Assembly (NCBI GenBank): GCA_030710605.1
Contig: CP092863.1
Coordinates: 121,384,203-121,448,202 of the forward strand
DNA: 64,000 bases
Direction: 5' to 3'
Source of the DNA: Cordylochernes scorpioides
Taxonomy: Eukaryota > Arthropoda > Arachnida > Pseudoscorpiones > Chernetidae
Under the pieces are notes generated by a model. The model was not told where the DNA came from and searched no databases. It was given only the letters and a program-made list of their open reading frames with translations. Position numbers and translations under genes: made by a program. Positions 9,446 to 20,024 of the stretch are shown in pieces (positions within the stretch are counted from its first letter, which is position 1; each line of letters starts with the position of its first letter).

Positions 9446-9985
9446 CATGTTTTAAATAGTTACTGTTTCCAAGTGTGTAAACAAGATAACAGATAAGAAG
9501 AAGATAGTTATCTGAGAAACACAGAATATTATTTATAAAATTAAAAGTGGAAAAACCCATTTTTAAAAAATATATAATCAAAAGCATATCTATAAATATC
9601 ATTTATATTTCCTCTTTCTTCCATTCTGTTAATTGTAGCACATTCCTTTTGAATGAAAAAGGATTTGGATTTGTTGTTATTACCTTGTGTTTATAATCTA
9701 TAATCCAAATTGTGTCTTATCAATTTCAATAATAATGTTTGTATAATGCCAATATGTAAATAAAGAATCAGGATGCTACCAATTGGATGTTTAATATCCC
9801 AGGTGTAGGGGAGGTGACAAAATGTCTGTTACCGAATGTTCCAATATCGGAGAAAATCGGATCCAATTTTGGAGGATTGGAAAACTTGGGAGACCTTCCT
9901 TCATATTGAGTTTTTTAAATAGCGCAGGTAACCTTTCTTTCTTGTTGGACCTGTGATTGATTTCAAGCGACTGTTTTTTAATGGA
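9446..9985. other. non-coding DNA shared with right arm
   Basis: Collinear with about 52,621-53,155 in reverse. No convincing coding sequence. Confidence 0.5.
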
Positions 9986-11040
9986 ACTGTTGAATGAGGT
10001 GAATTAACAATTTATAAAGATGGTTTATTTATCATTGGTTATATATGTATATGTAAGTATGTTCTTGTATATGTAAAAAGGTAACACTATGTAAATATTG
10101 AATGAAGTGAATCAAGAATTTCTAGAGGTGGGTCTTTGAGTATATATGTAAAAAGATTAAATTGTCTTTGACTTCATATGTAAAAAGGTAACACTATGAA
10201 ACTATTGAATGAGGTGAATAAAGAATTCCAAAGATGGGTATCGGTCTTTGACAACATATGTAAAAAAGGTTACACTATGGAAATATTGAATGAAGTGAAT
10301 CAAGAATTTCTAGAGGTGGGTCTTTGACTATATATGTAAAAAGGTCATATTGTCTTTGACTACATATGTAAAAAGGTAACACTATGAAACTATTGAATGA
10401 GGTGAATAAAGAATTCCAAAGATGGGTATCGGTCTTTGACAACATATGTAAAAAGTTACACTATGGAAATATTGAATGAAGTGAATCAAGAATTTCTAGA
10501 GGTGGGTCTTTGACTATTTATGTAAAATGGTTATATTGTCTTTGACTACATATGTAAAAAGGTAACACTATGAAACTATCGAATGAGGTGAATAAAGAAT
10601 TCTAAAGATGGGTATCGGTCTTTGACAACATATGTAAAATGGTTAGATTATAGAAATATTGATTGAAGTTAATCAAGAATTTCTAAAAGTGGGTTTTTGA
10701 CTATATATGTAAAAAGGTTACACTATGGAACTATTGAATGAGGTAAAAATAATTTCAAAAGGTGAGTTACCTATTACTTGCTACATATGTAAAAAGGTTA
10801 GATTATAGAAATATTGAATAAATAAATTCGGGAGTCTCTATCACATTTTCTACATATGTAAAAAGGTAAAACTGTCGAATTATTGAATGAGGTAAATCAA
10901 GATTTGCTCGACGTTGGTCTTTGACTATATAAATATATGTACAAGTATATGTATATACTTGTATATGTAAAAAGGTAACACTATGGAAATATTGAATGAA
11001 GTGAATGAATAAATTCCTGAGGTGTGTCTCTATTACTTGG
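9986..11040. repeat. higher-order satellite, about 187-bp period
   Basis: Submonomers of about 80 bp begin CATATGTAAAAAGGT and contain CTATTGAATGAGGTGAAT. Two diverged submonomers plus a short spacer form a unit of 186-188 bp (unit starts at 10,175, 10,363 and 10,549). The array becomes irregular after 10,640. Counterpart at 51,645-52,620. Confidence 0.8.
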
Positions 11041-11044
11041 CACA

Positions 11045-11738
11045 TACACTCAGGACAAAACATAAGGAACTTGCACATTTAAGCATGTATATCGAGATTG
11101 AGACAATAACTCTGAAAGATATTACAGTGACCTTTATTGAAGACACACGAGATAACCAATCTACACTCATGGACAAAACTTAAGGAAGTTGTACCTTTTA
11201 GCATGTATATCGGGATTGAGACAATAACTCTGAAAGATATTACAGTGACCTTTATTGAAGACACACGAGATAGCCAATATACACTCATGGACAAAACTTA
11301 AGGAAGTTGTACCTTTTAGTATGTATATCGGGATTGAGACAATAACTCTGAAAGATATTACAGTGACCTTTATTGAAGACACACGAGATAACCAATATAC
11401 ACTCATGGACAAAACTTAAGGAAGTTGTACATTTCAGCATGTATATCGGGATTGAGACAATAATCTGAAAGATATTACAGCGACCTTTATTGAAGACACA
11501 CGAGATAACCAATATACACTCATGGACAAAACTTAAGGAAGTTGTACCTTTCAGCATGTATATCGGGATTGAGACAATAACTCTGAAAGATATTACAGTG
11601 ACCTTTATTGAAGACACACAAGATAACTAAGTGTGGACAATATTTGCCTCTGTCTCCTTAAAAAAAAAGATGACCAGCGACATCAAAGACTTTCCACTTC
11701 CTTAAGATCGCTGTGTCCATGAGTGCCTGTAAAAAAGT
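11045..11738 (-). repeat. 118-bp MITE-derived satellite array, five units
   Basis: Unit starts at 11,045, 11,162, 11,280, 11,398 and 11,515, followed by the non-repeated end segment and the inverted end near 11,714-11,727. The counterpart at 51,313-51,640 has only about two units. Confidence 0.88.
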
Positions 11739-11748
11739 AATGCTATGG

Positions 11749-11995
11749 TGTTGGGAGAATCTTAATAAATTTACTCTCTATTAAAACTTAAAACTTCTTT
11801 ATTGAAGGCACAAAAAACAATGACTATAATTAAACTAAATACTCTTACACCTTAACGTCTCCTCATATACTATCTCCCACACTTACTCAAAGAAATACAC
11901 ATATTTATATACATACAACACCACAGAATAAATTAGTTCACAGATTAATTAAATCATAGAATGAAAATGAATATTTTAAATAATAAACATCAAAA
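11749..11995 (-). repeat. Copia 3' LTR
   Basis: 247 bp, TGTTG...CAA(A/C)A. On the coding strand it is preceded by a purine tract (GAAGGGGAGA) serving as the polypurine tract. Confidence 0.88.
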
Positions 11996-12020
11996 AATCT
12001 CCCCTTCAAATTTTCAATTT

Positions 12021-12821
12021 TCATTTTTCAAAAATAACTCCACCACTTATGCAGTTCTTAAGCTTGACAGAATCCACAGTCTTGGTGAGATGGTCCGCTT
12101 TCATTTCTTCTGAATTCAGTGCTTCTTGGTAATCTTTCGGACGTTTAATTTCATAAGTTCTATCAGAAACATTTTCCTTATTCTTCATTAGTCTTAATCT
12201 TTCAGATCTCCTCACTCCCCTTTTTATAAGTTCTTCTTCCTCGGTTTCTCTCAAACGAAGATCTCGTTCTTCTCTCATTTCTCTCGTCATTCCTGGTTCT
12301 GGTCCTCTTCTACGTGGAGTAATTATTTCATCAGGAGGTATTTCATCTATTTCACTCAAATCTATATCATTATCATCTTGAGTAATATGCTCATCATCGA
12401 TGTTAAAGTTTTCTACTCGGTCTTCTCTATTACCACCAGAGTCTTCATTCCTGTGAGAAATCAAATTTTGGTCTTCTCTACTAAAAAAGAAAAGTTCATT
12501 TTCATCAAGATTTCTACCACTATTATTCATTAAATAATATCCCAACTTAGCTTCATTAAATTTAACATCTGATACTTCATGTATTTCATCCATTTCTGGT
12601 AAATATATTCTATAGCCTTTTCTTATCATACTATAGCCCATCATGATCCCTTTATGAGCTTTTGGTTCCATCTTCTTTCTCTTTTCTTTTCTAATATGAA
12701 CATGAGCTTCGCTTCCGAACCTTTTTAAGTAAACAATGTTTGGTTTCCATCCCTTGTATATCTCGAAAGGAGTTGTATTCATTTCTTTAATTTTAATTCT
12801 GTTATTTATATGAACAGCCAC
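12021..12821 (-). pseudogene. Copia integrase C-terminus fused to RNase H tail
   Basis: Continues the integrase with VHINNRIK, a TPFEIYKGWKPN segment and RFGSEAHVHI, then an acidic spacer and RRSERLRLMKN. The start of reverse transcriptase is recognisable (RPKDYQEALNSE) but the next residues are MKADHLTK, the signature at the very end of Copia RNase H. The whole RT catalytic region, including YxDD, and most of RNase H are missing, joined in frame near 12,105. The element must rely on polymerase in trans if it moved after the deletion. Confidence 0.82.
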
Positions 12822-12846
12822 TTTTTAACACTTTCACTCCAAAATT

Positions 12847-13560
12847 TTAAAGGTATTTAGAATCAATTAGCATGGTTCTTGCCGACTCGAATATGGTTCT
12901 ATTAAATCTTTCGGCTTTTCCATTACTTTCAGGAGTATAAGCTGTGGTGAATTCTTGTTTGATGCCCTTACTAGATAACCATCGCCTCAAATAATTTGAA
13001 ATATACTCTCCACCATTATCATTTCGAATTCTCTTCAATTTCTTTCCAGTCTGTCTTTCTTCTTGCATAATCAAGTTTATTATGGAATCTGCTGTTTGAG
13101 ATTTATTAGCAATTGGTATAACGAAAGTAAAATTACTATAGTCATCAACAATAGTGATGAAATACTTATATCCAAATGAATCATTCAAAGGTCCAACTAT
13201 GTCGGTATGCCATAGATCCAAAATATCTTCAGATTGTTTATATTGAATACTTTTGTAAGATTTTCTATGTAATTTTCCCAATGTACAAGATTCGCAATTC
13301 CCTTTGTTATTATGTAAATTTTTCAATCCTAATACAGTTGAATTATCATACATTTCTTTCAATTTCTGAAAATTTACATGAGCAAGTCTTTGATGCCATA
13401 GCATATCATCTACTTCTGCTTTTCCAGCGATTTCCATATTTAGGATTCCTTCAACTTCAAATTTATCACCATTTCTCCTTGCCTCATATAAAATCTCACC
13501 ATCTTTACCTATTACCTCAGCTTTATATTTACTAAATAATACACCAAAATCATGATCCAT
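12847..13560 (-). pseudogene. Copia integrase core
   Basis: Shows the HHCC zinc region (WHQRLAHVNF...CESCTLGKLHR), the first catalytic Asp in HTDIVGPL, the second in NDNGGEYI and the Glu in TPESNGKAERFNRT. The N-terminal side reads VAKIMDHDFGV as in the Copia protease-integrase linker. It is separated by stops from the gag-protease frame (near 13,588 and 13,696) and by a frame change near 12,830 from the C-terminal part, so the polyprotein is broken. Confidence 0.85.
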
Positions 13561-13695
13561 AATTTTTGCAACTGATAATAAACTTTATCTCAAATCAGGC
13601 ACATGCAAAACATTTTCAAATTTCATGAATCCCTCATTTACATTCGACTTCATTCTTATAGCTACAATTCCTGATGATTTCATTATTGCACCCTT

Positions 13696-14715
13696 CTAAG
13701 CTGTTGCTATAATTCTTTCCTCCTCTTTACATTCTATAAATAATTCTTTCTTACTAACCATATGACTAGAGGCTCCAGAATCCATTGTCCATCTTATTTT
13801 TTCTTCCCCTTGATCTTCCTCTTCGTAATTGTCTTCATTTGTTTCTATCACATGACTTGTAGATTCTCTATAATTTTTCTTGTTTATTCCTCTCTTAGGC
13901 CCATTATAATTATGCTCTGCATGCTCATCACTTCTATTCTTTCTACATATTTCCGATTTATGACCAAATCCTCCACATTTAAAACATTTGATCTTGTTTC
14001 TACACTCTCTAGAAATATGTCCCATCATTCCACATTTATAACATTTAATAAATTTTCTTCTTTCCGTCCAGCTTTCTTTAGCTTTTGATGCAATTTCTGT
14101 TTGCCGTTTTTCTTCTTTTCTATGTTTTAATTTTTCTTCTGTTTCCTTCAGGATTTGTCTTATTGTGTTCATATTATTTTGCCTGTCAGATTTTATAATT
14201 TTTATGTCAAAATCAAATTCAACTCTCAAACCTTCCAAAACGAAGCAAATTAATTCTCTATCTCTTATTTCATCTCCTGCTTGAATGCTTTTGCTCTTTA
14301 TAATCATTGCTATATTTAAGTAATCATCAATCGTTTCATCTTCCTTCATTTTTAATTTTGATAATTCTATTCTATTTTTCATCTGCAAGTCTTCATTTTG
14401 TGATGCCATTTCTTCCCCAATTATATTCCATAATCTCTTGGCACTTTTTTCGCTCGAGTATTTTAGCACTTGAGTGTCATTCATTGTTCTGTTCATCATA
14501 TTTCTTGCAATGGCATTGTCATCATCCCAGTCTTCCCAGATTTTCATTTTTTCATCAATTTTTTTATCTGTTTCTATTGGCTTTTCAACTTCTTCTCCTT
14601 CTATGATACGTCTCCATAATTTCAATCCTCTTAATTCACTTTCAATTCTATTTGCCCAGATCAAGTAGTTTTTGTCAGATAATTTTTCTAATGGAGATAA
14701 GTTAAAATTTTGCAT
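13696..14715 (-). pseudogene. Copia gag and protease N-terminus
   Basis: Starts at ATG 14,715 (MQNFNLSPLEKLSDKNY, typical Copia gag start). It has the UBN2-type capsid region, two CCHC knuckles (CYKCGMMGHISREC and CFKCGGFGHKSEIC) and ends shortly after the protease active site DSGASSHM with a TAG at 13,696. Normal Copia proteases continue for about 80 more residues, so this is probably a premature stop. The frame is otherwise open for 339 codons. Confidence 0.85.
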
Positions 14716-14777
14716 CTTTTCTTTTTTCTAAAAATTATTCAATTAATCTTGATTTGCATCAATTTTAGTCAACCGCT

Positions 14778-14788
14778 CTCTGCTACCA
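14778..14788 (-). promoter_or_regulatory. Copia primer binding site, initiator tRNA-Met
   Basis: Two bases inside the 5' LTR the minus strand reads TGGTAGCAGAG, complementary to the 3' end of eukaryotic initiator tRNA-Met (CTCTGCTACCA), the usual Copia primer. Confidence 0.8.
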
Positions 14789-14790
14789 AT

Positions 14791-15037
14791 TGTTGGGAGA
14801 ATCTTAATAAATTTACTCTCTATTAAAACTTAAAACTTCTTTATTGAAGGCACAAAAAACAATGACTATAATTAAACTAAATACTCTTACACCTTAACGT
14901 CTCCTCATATACTATCTCCCACACTTACTCAAAGAAATACACATATTTATATACATACAACACCACAGAATAAATTAGTTCACAGATTAATTAAATCATA
15001 GAATGAAAATGAATATTTTAAATAATAAACATCAACA
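14791..15037 (-). repeat. Copia 5' LTR
   Basis: 247 bp with ends TGTTG and CAACA. It is followed on the plus strand by the target duplicate TATGG (15,038-15,042). Confidence 0.9.
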
Positions 15038-15042
15038 TATGG

Positions 15043-15341
15043 AACTACTGAATGAGGTGAATCAAGAATTTCCTGAGACGGGTTACTATCATTGACTACA
15101 TATGTAAAAAGGTTACACTATGGAAATCCTCTGAAATATAAATAATCATTTAAAAATGGCTTCCGACAATAAGTTTCTTGCTTTATTTACATATTTTCCC
15201 AATATTTCGACTTTTACAAATCCTTTTACAGGAGTATATGACCTGTATATACTCCTGAAGAAGGATTTATAATACCTGAAAGCTTGAGATAATATGTAAA
15301 TAAAGCAATAAATATTTCCTCAGAAGCCGCGATTTTAATTA
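15043..15341. other. sequence shared with right arm, hammerhead-like motifs in inverted orientation
   Basis: Collinear with about 51,000-51,300. It includes a plus-strand motif at 15,251-15,289 (CTGAAGA, GAAAGCTT, stem I CTC/GAG) and a decayed minus-strand copy (CGAAATATTGGG) at about 15,195-15,240. This is the arrangement of ribozyme pairs seen elsewhere in the window. Confidence 0.45.
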
Positions 15342-16116
15342 TCTATATATATATATAAATGAATGTCTGTGTGTGTGTGTGTGTCCTCTATGGATTCAAA
15401 AACCATACATCCAATCGCCGTGAAATTTTGGGATATTATTAGGTGTATCCCCGGAAAGGTTTACGAAAAATAATTTCTTGAATATCTTTAATATCCTTAG
15501 AGTTATTTGCAGATTTGTAGCTTTAACTCGCAAGCAGCGCCACCTTGCGACGGAGATAGGCTTAGGTCTGCCCCACCCCGTGAGAGAATGGATCCGTCCG
15601 GCCGACAGTCCAAGTACCCACCGACCAATCAGGGCAGAGTTGGTGACACAGCTGTGCCAAGTAGACAAGAAAAAAAGCCTCGCGGGAGCTTGCCCAAGAT
15701 GACCTCCGGGAACTTCGTCCATCTTCCATAAACGACCATGAATTTATTCAACCTTATCGAGTATTTTTCAAGGGACCGGGAAAAATGTTCACTAGATAAA
15801 GCGATGATTTTGTAATGTAGAAAATTAGGAAAGACAAAATTCAGAATGACACGGCACACAGGGACCGGGAAAAAATGATCACTTTATCAGTTTCAAATTA
15901 TCAAAATATATCTATTTCTTTTTATAAGTTTATAGAGAATTGTTTTAACAAATATTCGTTAGACAGACCTTTACTCGGGTACCGATTAATATTGATTTTA
16001 TTCAACTTATCGAGTATTTTTCAAGGGACCGGGAAAAAATGTTCACTTTATCGAGAGATTCGTTAGACAAACCTTTACTCGGGTAAAACACGGGCGAAGC
16101 CGGGTACATCCGCTAG
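15342..16116 (+). mobile_element. non-autonomous Helitron
   Basis: Starts TCTATATATATA, ends CTAG with a short GC palindrome (GGCGAAGCC) about 15 nt before the end, and has no terminal inverted repeats and no target duplication. It sits exactly between A (15,341) and T (16,117). Joining the flanks recreates the right-arm sequence near 50,990, the hallmark A^T insertion. 775 bp, no Rep or helicase. It contains a TG microsatellite near 15,368. ORFs in it are not conserved domains. Confidence 0.9.
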
Positions 16117-16811
16117 TTATTTATAAAATGCTGAATATAGAATAGTTTTCAAAACAAATGCAAGATAGAAAAACATAAAATCATACTTGACACACAAATT
16201 AAATAAGTTTTATAAGGCATATGTAATAAAGTGTCACCATATAACATAGTTGCATATATCCGGCGCCATATAAAAGGTCCTGCGGGGAAAAGAACGGAGG
16301 TTTAATGAATCATATTTCTTGGCGCGGCGTGTTGATAAAAGCCATCTGGGTACACGGTCTTAATGACGTCATCAAGCCGAGTGACGTCACACCAGTCGAT
16401 TACAGCGCCCCCTTTTCCTGACCATTTTTAGGCAGACGCTATTGAAAAGATATCGTCTGCGGTGTATATATATATATTTTATCGTTCGAAAATTGTCACG
16501 TAGAAAATTATGAAGGACAAACTTCAGAATGACAAAGCAATTTATATATGAAAAAAAATCATCCTTTTTATATTATACAAGATAAGCAATGAGGGAAATT
16601 TCCAGAGTAACAATAATATAAATATCTTAATCGATAATCCGTACATCAAATATAATAAAAACTCTGTTACAATATTTATAGAATTATTTTTCACTTAATT
16701 TTTAACTTTTGTTCTTTTTTTCTTCGGTTTTTGTTGTTGTTGCTTTCATAGAAAATTTTGAATTTATTTATGGTTAAATACACAATATGTATATTTATTC
16801 ATAAAGAGATA
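16117..16811. other. non-coding DNA shared with right arm, two CRE-like sites and a hairpin
   Basis: Collinear with about 50,240-50,990. TGACGTCA occurs at 16,364-16,371 and 16,382-16,389. A GCAGACG / CGTCTGC hairpin lies at 16,432-16,438 and 16,454-16,460. No gene. Confidence 0.5.
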
Positions 16812-16898
16812 CAGTTAAATCTGTCTATAGCGCCCTCTCTTGGGACTCACCAAAAATAGGGCGCTATTTAGAGGGGGCGCTATAGACAGGCTTACCTG
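16812..16898. mobile_element. short pogo-like MITE
   Basis: 87 bp, ends CAGTTAAATCTGTCTATAGC and its inverse, flanked by TA. The right arm has the empty site near 50,233. A shortened relative of 28,959-29,135. Confidence 0.8.
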
Positions 16899-17104
16899 TA
16901 TTTAAAATTTAAGAAAAAGGGCATCTCCTGATCGTGTAACTAAAAGTTCCTGATGGATTGCGCCATCTGTCGGTATAAATATCAAGTAATTCAACTAATA
17001 TTTTAATGGTCTCCTCTAATATTTCGTTCAGGCCAACAAACAACTATTTACATATTCCTTGAAGAAGATAGGCGTTGAACTGATCGAAATATTGGCAGAT
17101 ACCA

Positions 17105-17183
17105 ATAATATACACTCATGGACAAAACCTAAGGAATTTGTACCTTTCAGCATGTATATCGGGATTCAGACAACTCTGAAATA
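17105..17183 (-). repeat. 118-bp satellite unit, interrupted
   Basis: A single unit begins with TACACTCATGGACAAAAC. It is broken at ACTCTGAAATA by the composite element and resumes at 26,618. The right-arm counterpart array (48,897-49,966) has eight units. Confidence 0.8.
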
Positions 17184-17582
17184 CAGGGTGATCCAAAAGT
17201 CCCGCACTATTTTAAAAATTAATAACTCCGCGAATATTTGCGCTAGAGCAATGCGGTAAACATCATTGTGTTCAGGATGCAATGGGATTTTTTATGGCAA
17301 ATGATGAAAAATTCGAAATTGATTTTAGTTACAATTTTATTCGCCAGATGGCGCTCTACCAGAATCAGAGATTCAGCGGCCAAATTGTTTGATATATTGA
17401 AAAATATAACTAATCTATACGTATTTTTCCTTTTTGAATACCAGGAAAGAACCCTAATAATTTCAAATAACAAATTAATAAAACACCACTTCGCCAAAAG
17501 TATGAAGAATTGGTTAACGATTTTCAAATACAATCAGAGATATGTAAAATAGGTAAATGCAAATTAAAACATGTAGCAAAAA
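17184..17582 (+). repeat. composite left inverted repeat
   Basis: 399 bp ending inward at CATGTAGCAAAAA. Contains AGATGGCGCTCTACC. Matches 26,219-26,617 inverted and 62,640-63,037 direct. Confidence 0.88.
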
Positions 17583-18217
17583 GAAAATTGATATTTTAGA
17601 TACGGTTTGTTTCCGAAGATAATAAATTTCTAATATTTTTAATTCAACTCTCACTCAGTATCGATTATATTTATTTTAATTCATTTGAAAAATATGTATC
17701 TATCTCTGATAATTCATTTTACTCTGGAATGCCGTTGTTGTTGTCGTGTCCAATAAAGAGCCTTAGATGTATCCATGCATCTCCATCACAGCAGCAATGT
17801 CCACTATCTTGGGTGTGAAAAGCTGCTGCTCTGGGTCTATGTCAATTTTCTGCAAGGCTGCGGCCATTGCTGGCTATGAGAATATGTGGGTAGGTGTTAT
17901 ATCCACACCAGGACAGTTGTTGCATGTCTTATAGGTTCTTGTGCCATCTGGATGTATTGTCATTCCTTCATAGTGTTTTGTTCTAAGTCTTGTTATAGTT
18001 TTTGTCATTTTTCTCTCAGAGTTTATTTCGCATTTTGATATTTTCTTATTTTTTGTTTAATTATCTTGTATTTTGACAAAGAATCAGCGTCAAATAATGA
18101 CATTTGTTCTTTCCTTTAGCTCAACTTTCTGGCTTCCTTTGCCAATTCAAATGCCATTTCATTACCCCCGATCCCAGCATGGGCAGGGATCCAATGTAGA
18201 ATGCAGTTATTCTCCAA

Positions 18218-19679
18218 CTAGACGAATGGCCCGGGCAACGCCCGGGGTTTACCCGAGTGCGAATATATTTTAAAAACGTTGACTTGGATGGTCGCTATTA
18301 ACAGGGTGGTCTGTATAGACAGGTGGATGTATCACACAGCTGATAACAGGGTTGTCTAGAGTGGTCGCTATAGACAGGGTGGTCTGTATAGACAGGTGGA
18401 TGTATCACACTGCTGATAACAGGGTTGCCTAAGGTGACCGCTATAGACAGGGTGGTCTGTATAGACAGGCAGCTGATAACAGGGTTGTCTAGAGTGGTCG
18501 CTATAGTCAGGGTGGTCTGTATAGACAGGTTTATGAGAGAGGCAAACTTACAGGTTGTTGACGCCGCAATCCCCAGAGAGAGTGTTTTTGTTGCATCATG
18601 CTGTGACTCACACGATGACCCAAGGTCAACAGGGGTGGAGCAGCACACTTAAGCCTATCTCCGTCGTCGCAATGGTGGCGCTGCCTGCGAGCTATATCTA
18701 CAATTCTGCAAATAACTCTAAGGATATTCAAGATATTCAAGAAATTACTTTTCGAAAACCTTTCCGGGGATATCTACTTATATATTTGCCTTATTCTGTC
18801 TGTTTGTCTGTTTGTCTGAAGCTCACGGATAGAATGCGCGCTCATTGGCTGCCAGGGAACACGTGTCCTCCCTGCCCCCCTCTAGACAACCCTGTTATTC
18901 AAATACCATACATCCAATCGCCATGAAATTCTGGGATATTATTAGGTATATCCCCGGAAATGTTTTCGAAAAGTAATTTCTTGAATATCTTGAATATCCT
19001 TAGAGTTATTTGCAGAATTGTAGATATAGCTCGCAGGCAGCGCCACCATTGCGACGACGGAGATAGGCTTAAGTGTGCTGCTCCACCCCTGTTGACCTTG
19101 GGTCATCGTGTGAGTCACAGCATGATGCAACAAAAACACTCTCTCTGGGGATTGTGGCGTCAACAACCTGTAAGTTTGCCTCTCTCATAAACCTGTCTAT
19201 ACAGACCACCCTGACTATAGCGACCACTCTAGACAACCCTGTTATCAGCTGCCTGTCTATACAGACAACCCTGTCTATAGCGGTCACCTTAGGCAACCCT
19301 GTTATCAGCAGTGTGATACATCCACCTGTCTATACAGACCACCCTGTCTATAGCGACCACTCTAGACAACCCTGTTATCAGCTGTGTGATACATCCACCT
19401 GTCTTTACAGACCACCCTGTTAATAGCGACCATCCAAGTCAACGTTTTTAAAATATATTCGCAGTCGGGTAAACCCCGGGCGTTGTCCGGGCCATTCGTC
19501 TAGTACCTAATAATATCCCAGAATTTCATGGCGATTGGATGTATGGTTTTTGAATAACAGGGTTGTCTAGAGGGGGGCAGGGAGGACACGTGTTCCCTGG
19601 CAGCCAATGAGCGCGCATTCTATCCGTGAGCTTCAGACAAACAGACAAACAGACACAATAAGGCAAATATATAAGTAGA
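18218..19679 (-). mobile_element. outer non-autonomous Helitron, interrupted
   Basis: The minus-strand Helitron starts with TC at 19,679 and ends in CTAG at 18,218. It is inserted between A (18,217) and T (19,680) of the LINE. A 7-bp GC hairpin (CCCGGGC...GCCCGGG) lies near the CTAG end. Removing the nested element (18,773-19,503) leaves 555 + 176 = 731 bp, exactly the length of the nested element. Confidence 0.9.
18773..19503 (+). mobile_element. nested Helitron of the same family, opposite strand
   Basis: 731 bp, starting TCTACTTATATATTTG and ending TTCGTCTAG with a CCCGG...CCGGG hairpin. It is inserted between A (18,772) and T (19,504) of the outer Helitron without target duplication. The two copies are nearly identical, so the locus is a 1.3-kb palindrome. 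The mirrored ORFs on both strands in this block are a consequence of that symmetry. Confidence 0.9.
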
Positions 19680-20024
19680 TGGTTCCAGTTGGGTAAGTAA
19701 CGAGTGTATTTTCTGTGTGATTTTAGTATTGCCCTTCTGAATTGCTTCTAGAGCGGATATGGAGTCGCTGTATATTTAAAAATTCCTTCTGCTTGATGCA
19801 GGGATGGATGGTTAAGGCATACATCAAGGGCTTTCCAGATAGCTGTCAGTTCACAAGTGAAGTTTGACGAAATCTGTCCTGCTCCTTCTTTGATTTTGAT
19901 GTTTGTTTCATCTTGCAGTATTATGTTAATTCCGGCCCCTCCATTACTCAGGGTAAGGTCTGAAGATCCATCTGTATATGCTGTTAAAGGGGGTGGCCTA
20001 GCATATTTAATCAATAATTTGTAT

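Larger units (their letters stand above)
11749..15037 (-). mobile_element. Copia LTR retrotransposon lacking RT and RNase H
   Basis: Two 247-bp LTRs (11,749-11,995 and 14,791-15,037) with ends TGTTG...CAACA and about one visible difference. The 5-bp target duplication is TATGG (11,744-11,748 and 15,038-15,042). The right arm has the empty site near 51,297. Gene order on the minus strand is gag, protease, integrase (before RT, as in Copia), then a fused C-terminal remnant. Near-identical LTRs indicate a recent insertion despite the defective body. Confidence 0.92.

Noticed and set aside
9986-11040. CRISPR-like repeat-spacer array
   Set aside because: Units are contiguous diverged satellite monomers without unique spacers, in eukaryotic DNA.
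18298-19423. Mirror-image ORFs of 74-123 codons on both strands
   Set aside because: Consequence of the nested inverted Helitrons. No conserved domain.
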